A stretch of 53,504 nt of DNA from Candidatus Zipacnadum vermilionense. Its GTDB lineage: Bacteria; Armatimonadota; Zipacnadia; Zipacnadales; Zipacnadaceae. The translations under genes were made by a program, and so were the position numbers. The stretch covers positions 1-53,504 of the forward strand of contig JALGSV010000023.1 of NCBI GenBank assembly GCA_029821755.1. Direction: 5' to 3'. Below, piece after piece: positions 32,244-40,363 of the stretch. Under the pieces are notes generated by a model, which saw only the letters and a list, made by a program, of their open reading frames with translations, made no database searches and was not told the origin of the DNA. The first letter of the stretch is position 1; every line of letters starts with the position of its first letter.

Positions 32244-32984
32244 TTGCCCCTTACCGATCAAGTTGCCCTGGTTACCGGCTCCGGCCGGGGGATTGGCCAA
32301 GCTATTGCCCTGGCTCTCGCCGCGCAGGGGGCGAACCTCGTCATCAACGACGTGGACGCTGCCTCCGCGCAGGTGACCGCCGGGGACATCGAGGCTCGGG
32401 GCCGGCAGGCGCTGGTCTCGGGCGCCAACGTGGTGGACGAGGCCCAGGTGGAGGCTATGGTCGAAGCGGTCATGGAGCGCTTCGGGCGCTTGGATATCCT
32501 GGTCAACAACGCCGGCCTGACCCGCGACGGCTTACTCATCCGCATGAAGGAGGACCAGTGGGACTTGGTCCTGGATGTGAACCTCAAGGGCGCTTTCGTG
32601 TGCACTAAGTCCGCGGCGCGGCCCATGATGAAGGCGCGCCATGGGCGGATCGTCAACATCGCCTCGGTGGCGGGGATCACCGGCAACCCCGGGCAGGCCA
32701 ACTACTCGGCCTCCAAGGGCGGGCTGATCGCCCTGACCAAGACTACGGCCCTGGAGTTGGCCCCGCGCGGGATCACCTGCAACGCGGTGGCGCCGGGGTT
32801 CATCGAGACGGCGATGACGCAGCAGCTCGCGGAGGAAGTCCGCGAGGGCTGGATGAAGCGCATCCCGCTGGCTCGCGCCGGTACAGCGGAAGACGTTGCC
32901 GCGGCGGTATGCTTTCTGGCGGGGCCCGCGTCCACCTATGTCACCGGGCAGGTGCTGGTGGTGGATGGCGGGATGGTGATGTAG
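32244..32984 (+). CDS. fabG: 3-oxoacyl-ACP reductase
   Basis: 246 residues, SDR fold. Seen: NADPH motif VTGSGRGIGQAIAL, NNAGLTRDGLLIRMK, catalytic Ser in ASVAGITGNPGQ and Tyr/Lys in NYSASKGG, end GQVLVVDGGMVM. TTG 32244 start with GGGAGG 8 nt upstream. Reduces 3-oxoacyl-ACP in each elongation cycle. Followed directly by the AT-rich inverted repeat at 32985. Confidence 0.97.
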   Translation: MPLTDQVALVTGSGRGIGQAIALALAAQGANLVINDVDAASAQVTAGDIEARGRQALVSGANVVDEAQVEAMVEAVMERFGRLDILVNNAGLTRDGLLIRMKEDQWDLVLDVNLKGAFVCTKSAARPMMKARHGRIVNIASVAGITGNPGQANYSASKGGLIALTKTTALELAPRGITCNAVAPGFIETAMTQQLAEEVREGWMKRIPLARAGTAEDVAAAVCFLAGPASTYVTGQVLVVDGGMVM

Positions 32985-33095
32985 GGAAATGATAAGTGAT
33001 AAACGATAAACGATAAATGGGGAGGAACGGCGCACGCAGTCACCGAGAGCTCCGCTCCGCCATTTATCATTTATCACTTGTCGTTTATCAATTCC
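32985..33095. repeat. AT-rich 36-bp inverted repeat (GATAAA units)
   Basis: Left arm 32985-33020 and right arm 33060-33095 pair over 36 positions with 7 mismatches, mostly transitions; the loop is 39 nt. The arms consist of repeated GATAAA/ACGATAAA words, in sharp contrast to the GC-rich surroundings. Starts right after the fabG stop. A relative is at 43677-43791. Confidence 0.85.
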
Positions 33096-33119
33096 GATAA
33101 TACCCGGAGGTGAAGTTGC

Positions 33120-33359
33120 ATGGCTCTGTTCGAAAAAGTCCGTGACGTAATCGTCCGTGAATTGTCCGTTCCCGAGAGCAAAGTGACCGAGGAGGCCACG
33201 TTCGACGGCGATCTCAGCGCCGATTCGCTGGACGTGGTGGAGCTGGTCATGGCCCTTGAGGACGAGTTCGACGTAGAGATACCTGAAGATGATGCCGAGA
33301 AGATTCGCAGTGTCGGCGATGCCGTTCGTTATTTGGAGGCCAAGGGCATCGGTGGCTAA
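33120..33359 (+). CDS. acpP: Acyl carrier protein
   Basis: 79 residues, acidic helical protein. The 4'-phosphopantetheine site is Ser36 in [21 protein letters not shown] 33120 with GGAGGTGAA upstream. Sits between fabG and fabF as in most bacteria. Confidence 0.97.
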   Translation: MALFEKVRDVIVRELSVPESKVTEEATFDGDLSADSLDVVELVMALEDEFDVEIPEDDAEKIRSVGDAVRYLEAKGIGG

Positions 33360-33395
33360 CCGCGACCCGGGATTTCTCGCGGCGGAGACCAGTAC

Positions 33396-34628
33396 ATGAG
33401 AACACGCGTCGTCATGACCGGCGTGGGAGTGATAACCCCGGTTGGCACCAGTCTTGATCAGCTCTGGCAGGCGTGCCTGCGGGGGCAGAGCGGAGTCGGC
33501 CCGGTGACCCTTTTCGACGTCTCCGACTATCCCACTCGGATAGCCGCGGAGGTCCGTGGCTTTGACCCGGCCGCGCACCTGGACCCGAAGCTGGCCAAGC
33601 GGCTGGACCGCTTTGCCCAGCTCGGGGCCACGGCCGCGCTGCAGGCCTTGGCCGACTCCGGGCTGGAGATCACCGAGGCCAACCACCATCGGGTGGGGGT
33701 GCTGCTGTCCAGCGGCATCGGCGGCATGGGGACGTGGGAGGAGCAACACAAGCGGCTGCTCAACGGCGGCCCCGGCCGGGTTTCCCCCTTCCTGGTCCCC
33801 ATGATGATCATCAACATCCTCTCGGGCGTCGTCTCCATGCTCACCGACGCCCGCGGGCCCAACCTCACCGTGGTCACCGCCTGCGCCACCTCCACTCATG
33901 GCCTGGGGCTGGCCACTGACCTGATCCGTCTGGGCCGGGCGGACGCCTTCATCGCCGGCGGGGCCGAGGCTACGGTCAGCCCCACCGGCTTCGCCGGTTT
34001 CTGCTCGGCCAGGGCCATGTCCCGCCACAACGAGGAGCCCCTGCGCGCCTGCCGGCCCTTCGACCGGGACCGGGACGGCTTTGTCATGGGCGAGGGAGGG
34101 GCGGCGATTATCCTGGAAAGCCTGGAGCACGCCCGGGCGCGAGGCGCCAAGATCTACGGTGAGATCCTGGGCTACGGCATGAGCAGCGACGCCTACCACT
34201 TCACGACGCCGCGTCCCAACGGCGGCGGGGCCGCCGAGGCGATGGAAGCAGCGTTACAAGACGCCGGCGTCTCGCCGCGACAAGTGGGCTACCTCAACGC
34301 CCACGCGCCGGGAACGATCGAGGGTGACGCCACCGAGGCCCCGGCTATCCAGCGGGTGCTGGGTGCGGAGACGCCGGTCTCCTCGACCAAGCCGATCCAC
34401 GGGCACCTGCTGGGGGCGGCCGGCGCCACCGAGGCGCTGATCTGCGTTAAGGCGATACGCGAGGGCCTCATCCCGCACACCCTAAACCTCGACAACCCGG
34501 ACGAGGGCATCGAGCTCAACCTGGTCCGGGGCGAGCCGCTCCGGGCACCGGTTGAAGTTGCCATGTCGAATTCATTCGGCTTTGGAGGACACAATGCGGT
34601 TCTGGTGGTGGGGCCGCCACCGGAGTGA
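33396..34628 (+). CDS. fabF: 3-oxoacyl-ACP synthase II (KAS II)
   Basis: 410 residues. Elongating condensing enzyme. Active Cys in VTACATSTHGLGLA, first His in LNAHAPGTIEGDATE (the usual NAHGTST reads NAHAPGT), second in STKPIHGHLLGAAGATEA, and SNSFGFGGHNAVLV at the end. ATG 33396 starts MRTRVVMTGVGVITPVG. The start of rnc may lie within its 3' end. Confidence 0.96.
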   Translation: MRTRVVMTGVGVITPVGTSLDQLWQACLRGQSGVGPVTLFDVSDYPTRIAAEVRGFDPAAHLDPKLAKRLDRFAQLGATAALQALADSGLEITEANHHRVGVLLSSGIGGMGTWEEQHKRLLNGGPGRVSPFLVPMMIINILSGVVSMLTDARGPNLTVVTACATSTHGLGLATDLIRLGRADAFIAGGAEATVSPTGFAGFCSARAMSRHNEEPLRACRPFDRDRDGFVMGEGGAAIILESLEHARARGAKIYGEILGYGMSSDAYHFTTPRPNGGGAAEAMEAALQDAGVSPRQVGYLNAHAPGTIEGDATEAPAIQRVLGAETPVSSTKPIHGHLLGAAGATEALICVKAIREGLIPHTLNLDNPDEGIELNLVRGEPLRAPVEVAMSNSFGFGGHNAVLVVGPPPE

Positions 34629-34647
34629 CGGCGGTCCAGCTCGGATC

Positions 34648-35397
34648 ATGACGTCTCCCGACAAGTGGCATCAGTTCATGAAAGACAACGGCCTGCCTCG
34701 CATGGCGGATGCGCTCCTGCGGCAGGCCTTCTCGCATCCCTCGTACGTGCGGGAACTCCAGCAGCCGGCCGCCTCCTCTAATCAGCGCTTGGAGCTGCTG
34801 GGCGATGCGGTACTCGACCTGGTCATGGCCGAGCACCTGTACCATCAGTACCCCGAGGAGATGGAGGGGGAGCTGACGCGTCGTAAGGCGGCCATGGTCC
34901 GCCGCACGGCCCTCGCCCAGATTGCCCAGTCTCTGGGGCTAGGGGACTTGCTCTTGCTGGGCCACGGCGAGGACGAGACCGGTGGACGCCAGAAAGCCTC
35001 CCTACTCGCCGACGCCCTGGAGGCCCTCATCGGCGCCATCTACCTCGCCAGCGGCTGGACGGCCGCGCAAGACTTCATCCTTAACAACTTCGAGCCTCTC
35101 CTGTCTCAAGGCGCCCACGCCGACGACTTCGACTACAAGAGCCAACTGCAGCAATTCGTGCAGTCGCGGGCCAAGTCGCTGCCTAGCTATGAGACGGTGC
35201 GGGTGAGCGGGCCGCCGCACGAGCGCGTGTTCGAGGCGGAGGTGCGGTTCCGCGCGCGTTCACTGGGGCAAGGACAGGGCGGCAGCAAGCGACTGGCCGA
35301 GCAGCGGGCCGCGCAGGAGGCGCTCGAGCACCGGGCGGAATGGATGCCGCACCTGCGCGGCGAGGAGGCAACCGCGGGTGAGGACCAGGAGCAATAG
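34648..35397 (+). CDS. rnc: Ribonuclease III
   Basis: 249 residues. Cleaves double-stranded RNA in rRNA and mRNA processing. Signature NQRLELLGDAVLDLVMAEHLY (residue Q for the usual E at the start), ADALEALIGAIYL, and a C-terminal dsRNA-binding domain (DYKSQLQQFVQSR, then FEAEVRFRARSLGQGQGGSKRLAEQRAAQEAL). ATG 34648 is chosen. ATG 34594 has a better GGAGG, but that site is the conserved fabF FGFGGHNA codons and the added residues are Trp-rich and unlike RNase III. Confidence 0.93.
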   Translation: MTSPDKWHQFMKDNGLPRMADALLRQAFSHPSYVRELQQPAASSNQRLELLGDAVLDLVMAEHLYHQYPEEMEGELTRRKAAMVRRTALAQIAQSLGLGDLLLLGHGEDETGGRQKASLLADALEALIGAIYLASGWTAAQDFILNNFEPLLSQGAHADDFDYKSQLQQFVQSRAKSLPSYETVRVSGPPHERVFEAEVRFRARSLGQGQGGSKRLAEQRAAQEALEHRAEWMPHLRGEEATAGEDQEQ

Positions 35398-37981
35398 CCC
35401 AGGGCCGGGGCAGCGCCGAGGCCGACCGGAGGCTACCGTTCCGCCTGGCGGGGGCTTGTCGGCCCGCGCTGAGTTGCCCCCGGTTGTCGAAAGGCGGGTT
35501 GGAGAGCCCTCCCCCCGCGTCGGTCCCGGTTCCTGCGCGTTGTACCTGCTGGTCCTGCTGCTCCTCGCCACCTGTTCCGCCTCCTCCTCTGATACCCCCC
35601 TGCGCGACCGGCAGTTCACGTGGATGTACGGCTTGCAGGGACTCGCCGGCCTGGACGCCGCGCAACGACTGGGCCTCAACACCCTCTTTCTCCGCACTTC
35701 TACGCTGGTGGACTCCGTCGAAGAGAACCGTCGTACCGCGCAGGCCGCCGCCCGGGCGGGCCTGCAAGTCATCATCGGCCTCCCCACCCTCTCCGATCAG
35801 CGTGTCGCCGACCCCGACGATCCCGAGTACGTCCAGGAGGCGGGGGCGCGCATCCGCACTGTCGTCCGCCAATTCGCCCCGGAGCCGGCCGTCACCGCCT
35901 GGGCCATGGCGGACTACCCCGAGCAGTCGCTCCACTACACCCCGCAGGGCCTGCAGGCCTTCCTGCAGAAGCGCTACGGCAACCTGGCGGCGGTCAATGC
36001 CGCCTGGGGCAGCAACTTCCCTACCTGGGCGTCGATCACCCTGACCGCGGCGCGGGAAGTGGACGCGGCCCAGCCCTATCAGGTCGGACGCGCTTCGGTG
36101 GACGTGGCCGACTACCAGGCCGACGCCCTCCAGCGTCTCCTCGCCCTGTGGGCGCGGGAGGTGCGGGGGGTGGATGCGCGCCCCCTGATCACCGGGCGCC
36201 TGTCCCTGTACCGCTCGCTAGTGTCGGTACCGGAGGATTACGCTTTCGTCGTCCCGGCGGCCTCGGTGGACGTGCTGGAGCCGGACGTTGTCGCGCAGAA
36301 CGTACACGCTGTGGATATCGCGCGGCAGGGCGGGGCGGTGGAGGTTATCGCCAGCCTGCGGCTCCCGGTGCCGCCGGACCCGAACTACGGCTCCGGGGCG
36401 ACCCTCGGGCGTTGGCTGCGGGAGGCGGCCCTGCACGGAGCGCGGGGTGTCGCCCTGGACGGAGCGGAGCGCCTGGCGCAGAGCGGCAACCCCGGCCACG
36501 TCTTCGCCAAGCTGGCCGAGCAGATGAAAATGCTGGCGGGGGCCTTCCGCGCGCGGCCGCAGAGCAGCTTGGCCGTGCTGTACGAGCCCTATGCCGAGGG
36601 GCTTAAGGCGGCTGGCGTGCCCGCTTACGGCTATTTGCCCGATCTGGCTCCTGGGGAGCCGAGCCTGTTGATGTACGCCTTGCGCTTGGGGACGCGCTAC
36701 GGGACGGTGGACTACCTCAGCCCGGAGCGGCTGGTGCGGGCGGAGCTGGACGGCTACTCGGCGATCCTGGCGCCCACGGCGCTGCGCCTCCCGGTGGAGG
36801 TGCAGGGCAAGCTGCGGGCGTACGTGGAGCGCGGGGGGCGGCTGGTCTGCGACCTGGGCGCGGGGATGTACGAGGCGGGCTCGTGGCAGAGCCTGCCGCC
36901 GGAGATGGCGCGGCTGTGCGGGGTGACCGGCTACGGGGTGCTGCAGACGAAAACGGCGGACCTGACCCTCTGTCCGCCGACGGTGCTACTGCCCTCGCTG
37001 CGTCCGCCCCTGAAAAGCCGCGGCCTGCCCCAGGCGAAGCCACCGCCTCCGCTGGGAACCATCGAACGCACCACCTACACTGGCACGCCGCAGGAGAGCA
37101 AGGGCTGGACCATCCAGGGCCTGGTGGGCTACGTAACCATCACCGCGGACGCGGAGCCAATCGCGCTGGTGGACGCGCAAGCGCCAGATATCAAGCTGCC
37201 GCCGGGGCGGATGAGCGCGGTGGCCGCGGCGGCCCGGCGGCGGGAGTTACGGGCGGGTACCAAGTTCGCGGGAATCGTTGGTCAGCCCTACGGCCTGGGG
37301 TGGGCCGTGTACTGCACTGCGACCCTGTGGAGCCACTGGGACCCGAGCGATCCTTTCTTCCAGGGCTTCCACGCCGACCTGTGGGCGCCGCGCGCCCGGT
37401 GGGTCCTGCGACGGCCGGCGGCCGGAGTGGAGATAGCAGCGCAGGAGCAAGCGCTGCACCTGTTCAACACCGGCCCCCAGCCGGCGCTAGCCGAGGTGGG
37501 GGCTGTGACCACGGACAATCGCCTCTACGTGGGCACCTTCGACCAGGTCCTCCCCCCCCCCGCCCGGGGGGCGCCGCCGGCGACGATGGTCGTGTCCGCG
37601 GAGCTGGCCCCAGGGGAGTTGCGGACGCTGGCGCGGGTGCCGGTGGCGGTGCGGCCCTACGCTGGGAAGGCGCTGGCTTACCTGAGCAAGTACGGGCCGG
37701 CGGGCCTGTCGCTGGAGATCGCCGGACCGGGTGCCACACTGACCTATGACATGGACAAGCGCCGCACCTTCACGCGGGGCGCGCCGATGACGGCCCGGGT
37801 GGTCATCGAGAACGGAGCGTACCCGGTGGCCCCCGGCTCCGAGCACCGTGTCGCCATCAATAACCCCTTCGGTCAAGACACGACGGCGATGGTCAAGGCC
37901 GACGAGCGGGGCAGGCTCATCTTGGAGGTAAGCGGGGGCCGAGTCCGGATTGAAGTAGCGCCGCCGCCGGCCGCGCCCTGA
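35378..37981 (+). CDS. GH42-like secreted lipoprotein with beta-galactosidase trimerisation-type domain
   Basis: 867 residues. GTG 35378 with GAGGAGG upstream; overlaps rnc by 20 nt. A basic N-terminus is followed by a hydrophobic stretch and LLATC (Cys66), a near-lipobox. Residues 80-440 resemble a GH42 TIM barrel, with the family motif FLQKRYGNLAAVNAAWGSNF at 195-214. The acid/base position, normally a W..DNE motif, reads AWAMADYPEQ (174-183), so the usual Asn-Glu is absent. Then a GATase-like trimer domain (YGTVDYLSPERLVRAELDGYSAILAPT) and a beta-rich C-terminus. Possibly a non-catalytic or altered sugar-binding protein. Confidence 0.8.
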   Translation: MRTRSNSPGPGQRRGRPEATVPPGGGLSARAELPPVVERRVGEPSPRVGPGSCALYLLVLLLLATCSASSSDTPLRDRQFTWMYGLQGLAGLDAAQRLGLNTLFLRTSTLVDSVEENRRTAQAAARAGLQVIIGLPTLSDQRVADPDDPEYVQEAGARIRTVVRQFAPEPAVTAWAMADYPEQSLHYTPQGLQAFLQKRYGNLAAVNAAWGSNFPTWASITLTAAREVDAAQPYQVGRASVDVADYQADALQRLLALWAREVRGVDARPLITGRLSLYRSLVSVPEDYAFVVPAASVDVLEPDVVAQNVHAVDIARQGGAVEVIASLRLPVPPDPNYGSGATLGRWLREAALHGARGVALDGAERLAQSGNPGHVFAKLAEQMKMLAGAFRARPQSSLAVLYEPYAEGLKAAGVPAYGYLPDLAPGEPSLLMYALRLGTRYGTVDYLSPERLVRAELDGYSAILAPTALRLPVEVQGKLRAYVERGGRLVCDLGAGMYEAGSWQSLPPEMARLCGVTGYGVLQTKTADLTLCPPTVLLPSLRPPLKSRGLPQAKPPPPLGTIERTTYTGTPQESKGWTIQGLVGYVTITADAEPIALVDAQAPDIKLPPGRMSAVAAAARRRELRAGTKFAGIVGQPYGLGWAVYCTATLWSHWDPSDPFFQGFHADLWAPRARWVLRRPAAGVEIAAQEQALHLFNTGPQPALAEVGAVTTDNRLYVGTFDQVLPPPARGAPPATMVVSAELAPGELRTLARVPVAVRPYAGKALAYLSKYGPAGLSLEIAGPGATLTYDMDKRRTFTRGAPMTARVVIENGAYPVAPGSEHRVAINNPFGQDTTAMVKADERGRLILEVSGGRVRIEVAPPPAAP

Positions 37982-37983
37982 CC

Positions 37984-38013
37984 TTGTCGCCGGCGGGTAG
38001 TTGGTGCTACAAT
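37984..38013 (+). promoter_or_regulatory. Possible sigma-70-type promoter for the SPOR gene
   Basis: TTGTCG (37984-37989), 18-nt spacer, TACAAT (38008-38013), 42 nt before the start codon at 38056. Good -10, weaker -35. Confidence 0.6.
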
Positions 38014-38055
38014 CCCGACATAATCCTGTGATCGCGGCCTTGGGAGGCAGCAACT

Positions 38056-38688
38056 GTGGCATCGCGCGGGTTCATCAGAGGGGGACGAGAGGTATTCGGC
38101 TTCTGGGTCATCACTCTGGGGCTCTGCGTTCTGGCGGGAGTTCTCAGCTATGGTCTGGGGCGCGACTGGGTTGGGCGGACGCTGGGCGAGGCCATCTCCA
38201 GCGAGAACGTTCAGATCAAGCCGCAAACGCAGTCGGCCCAGGCTCCCGCAGCGACGGAGGAGCAGACGGGACCTCCTCCGGCGCAGGTCCGCGTCGAACT
38301 GGAGTCGCGCGAGCCGACCGAAGGGGAGAAGCAGGACCTGACCGCACAGAAGCTGGCCGAATCCGCCGAGAACGGCGAGTCAACGGGGGCGGGGTCGGAA
38401 CCCACGCCCTCCCCAGCCAGCACCTCCCCCGAGAGCGCTGCGGTGGCCGCGACCTCCAGCGACAGCTATCAGGTCACCGCGGGCTCCTTCACGGTGGTGG
38501 CCAATGCCGAGCGGGTCAAGCGCGACTTGCAGAAGCTCGGCTATAAACCCCGCCTCATGGAAATCAAGCGCCGAGGTACCACCTACAACCGCGTGGTAGT
38601 GGGCGACTACGACGACAAGCAGAAAGCGGAAGCGGTCAAGCAGGACTTGGAGGCCGCGGGGTTCGTCGCGGGGATAACCCGGGGATAG
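38056..38688 (+). CDS. SPOR-domain membrane protein
   Basis: 210 residues. One transmembrane segment near residues 14-34 (FGFWVITLGLCVLAGVLSYG), a Pro/Glu/Ala-rich linker (about 50-135), and a C-terminal SPOR domain (SYQVTAGSFTVVANAERVKRDLQKLGYKP, YNRVVVGDYDDKQKAEAVKQDL). SPOR domains bind denuded glycan strands at division septa. GTG 38056 with GGGAGG. A likely envelope or division protein with its own promoter. Confidence 0.9.
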   Translation: MASRGFIRGGREVFGFWVITLGLCVLAGVLSYGLGRDWVGRTLGEAISSENVQIKPQTQSAQAPAATEEQTGPPPAQVRVELESREPTEGEKQDLTAQKLAESAENGESTGAGSEPTPSPASTSPESAAVAATSSDSYQVTAGSFTVVANAERVKRDLQKLGYKPRLMEIKRRGTTYNRVVVGDYDDKQKAEAVKQDLEAAGFVAGITRG

Positions 38689-38722
38689 CCTCACTCCCCG
38701 TTGCCGGACGTCGAAGCCTGGG

Positions 38723-38744
38723 GGCGGGGCCTGGTGGCCCCGCC
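38723..38744. repeat. Hairpin GGCGGGGCC/GGCCCCGCC
   Basis: Perfect 9-bp stem, loop TGGT, in the 175-nt gap after the SPOR gene. The gap begins TAGCCTCACTCCCC, like the post-stop GCCTCA elements. Confidence 0.6.
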
Positions 38745-38863
38745 TTGCCCGTGCCAGGGGCCCTGTCCCCAGCTCCGTGGCCGCAGCACCACCAGCGTTG
38801 GGAACAGCTGCCTTTGAGCTGCCGTGCAGCCGCCGTTGAGCCTTTTCCAAAGGAGAGACCCCC

Positions 38864-40201
38864 TTGTCTGACCTCATCGATCTTGCCGAGGCGGCGGTGG
38901 CCGCAGCGCGCCGAGCCGGCGCCGAGTGGACCGACACGGTCTGCGCCAACTACCGGGACATCGCCGTCGGCGTGGAGAAGAGCAGCCTGCGGGAGTGCGA
39001 GACCGCGCGCGAGATGGGCCTGGGGGTGCGCGCCTATTTCCGCGGCGGGCGGGGTACCGCCAGTTGCCTCAGTCCCACCCTAGCCGAGGCGCGCCGCTGC
39101 GGCCGCGAGGCGGCGGCCATGGCCCGCGCCACCCACGGCGATCCCGATTTTATTGCCCTCCCCGATCCCGCACCGGTGCCCACGGTCCCCGACTTGTTCG
39201 ACGAGAAAGTGGCCGGACTCTCCGCCGCGCAGGCCGTGGACTGGTGCCGCGGGGCCCTCGCGGAAGCCAGGAGCGTCGCGCCCGAGGCCGTGCTCAGCGG
39301 CGGTGTGCATATGACCTGGGGCCGGCGGGCCCTGGCCAGCTCCACCGGGATGCGCGTGCTGACGGAGTGGTCGCGGCTGGGCCTGAGCTTCTTCGCCGTA
39401 GTCCGGCGGGGGGAGGAAGTCGGCGCTTTCCACGATTTCGACACAGCCCGCCGCCTGGAGGATTTCGTCCCGGAGGGCGTGGCGGAGAAGGCCACCCGCG
39501 CGGCCATCGGCTTCCTGGGGGCCAGGCCCCTGCCGACGGGCAAGATGCCGGTGGTACTTGGGCCCCTCGCCGCCGACTCGCTGGTGATGACACTGCTAGG
39601 CGCCGCCAACGCCGAAAGCATCCAGCGTAACCGCTCCTTCCTGGTGGGCAAGGAGGGTCAGACCATCGCCTCCCAGCATCTGACGGTGCGGGAGGAACCC
39701 TTCATTCCCGCCGGGGTTAGCAGCATGCCCGCCGACGGCGAGGGCGTCCCCAAGACGCCGCGCACGCTCCTCGACCGGGGCGTGCTCACCACCTACCTGC
39801 ACAACTCTTACACCGCAAACAAGGCGGGAGTGCCTAATACCGCCCATGCCATGCGCAGCGGCTACGGCGCCGGGCTGGGTATTGGCCCCTCGAACATCCT
39901 GACGCAGCCCGGGGACCGGACCGAGGAGGAATTGATCGCCGAGATCGAGGAGGGTCTGTACATCAAGGACGCCAGCCTCAGCGCCGACGGCATCAGCGGG
40001 GACCTATCGGCAACGGTGGACTTCGGGTACAAGATCGAGAAGGGCAAGCTGACGCATCCGGTGGAAGCGACCATGATCGGGGGTAACGTCCTGGATCTGG
40101 CCGCGCGCCTCGACGCGGTCTCCTCCGACTACCGCGCCGAGCCGGGACGGATCATGCCCAGCGTACGCCTGAGCATGGTACAGGTCTCGAGCGGAGGTTA
40201 G
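38864..40201 (+). CDS. TldE/PmbA-family protein
   Basis: 445 residues. TldE fold without the HExxxH motif of TldD. Seen: GVEKSSLRECETAREMGLGVRAYFRGGRGTAS, VLGPLAADSLVMTLLGAANAESIQRNRSFLVGK, the DNG-like VLTTYLHNSYTANKAG, and LSADGISGDLSATVDFGYKIEKG. TldE partners TldD in unfolding-dependent proteolysis (antitoxin and microcin processing in E. coli). TTG 38864 start with AAAGGAGAG. This copy is separate from the tldE-tldD pair at 49-52 kb. Confidence 0.9.
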   Translation: MSDLIDLAEAAVAAARRAGAEWTDTVCANYRDIAVGVEKSSLRECETAREMGLGVRAYFRGGRGTASCLSPTLAEARRCGREAAAMARATHGDPDFIALPDPAPVPTVPDLFDEKVAGLSAAQAVDWCRGALAEARSVAPEAVLSGGVHMTWGRRALASSTGMRVLTEWSRLGLSFFAVVRRGEEVGAFHDFDTARRLEDFVPEGVAEKATRAAIGFLGARPLPTGKMPVVLGPLAADSLVMTLLGAANAESIQRNRSFLVGKEGQTIASQHLTVREEPFIPAGVSSMPADGEGVPKTPRTLLDRGVLTTYLHNSYTANKAGVPNTAHAMRSGYGAGLGIGPSNILTQPGDRTEEELIAEIEEGLYIKDASLSADGISGDLSATVDFGYKIEKGKLTHPVEATMIGGNVLDLAARLDAVSSDYRAEPGRIMPSVRLSMVQVSSGG

Positions 40202-40363
40202 AGGGGAAGCCCCCAAATGCCTCCCATTACGGGACGGGAGTTTGCCCGGTGAGTGATGACCGTTCGCCCGGTCGGCCTTAATGCCCACCCCCCGCGGGTG
40301 ACGCCGGAGCAAGCGACGTGGGCGCTTGGGATGTCCAGTCAGCAGTGACTTGGGAGGAAGACC
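40202..40363. other. 162-nt spacer before the UroD-family gene
   Basis: No gene seen. Holds CAAGCG (40310-40315) with CGCTTG (40323-40328) and a GGGAGGAAG ribosome binding site. No recognisable promoter or REP foot. Confidence 0.4.

Noticed and set aside
32532-34199. 555-codon open frame on the minus strand opposite fabG-acpP-fabF
   Set aside because: It covers three certain genes and a repeat; composition is that of a shadow frame.
35620-36606. 328-codon open frame in a second phase inside the GH42-like gene
   Set aside because: Gly/Arg-rich shadow text; the other frame has coherent family motifs, signal sequence and ribosome binding site.
37554-37570. C-run then G-run in the GH42-like gene as a frameshift
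   Set aside because: The reading frame continues with coherent sequence on both sides.
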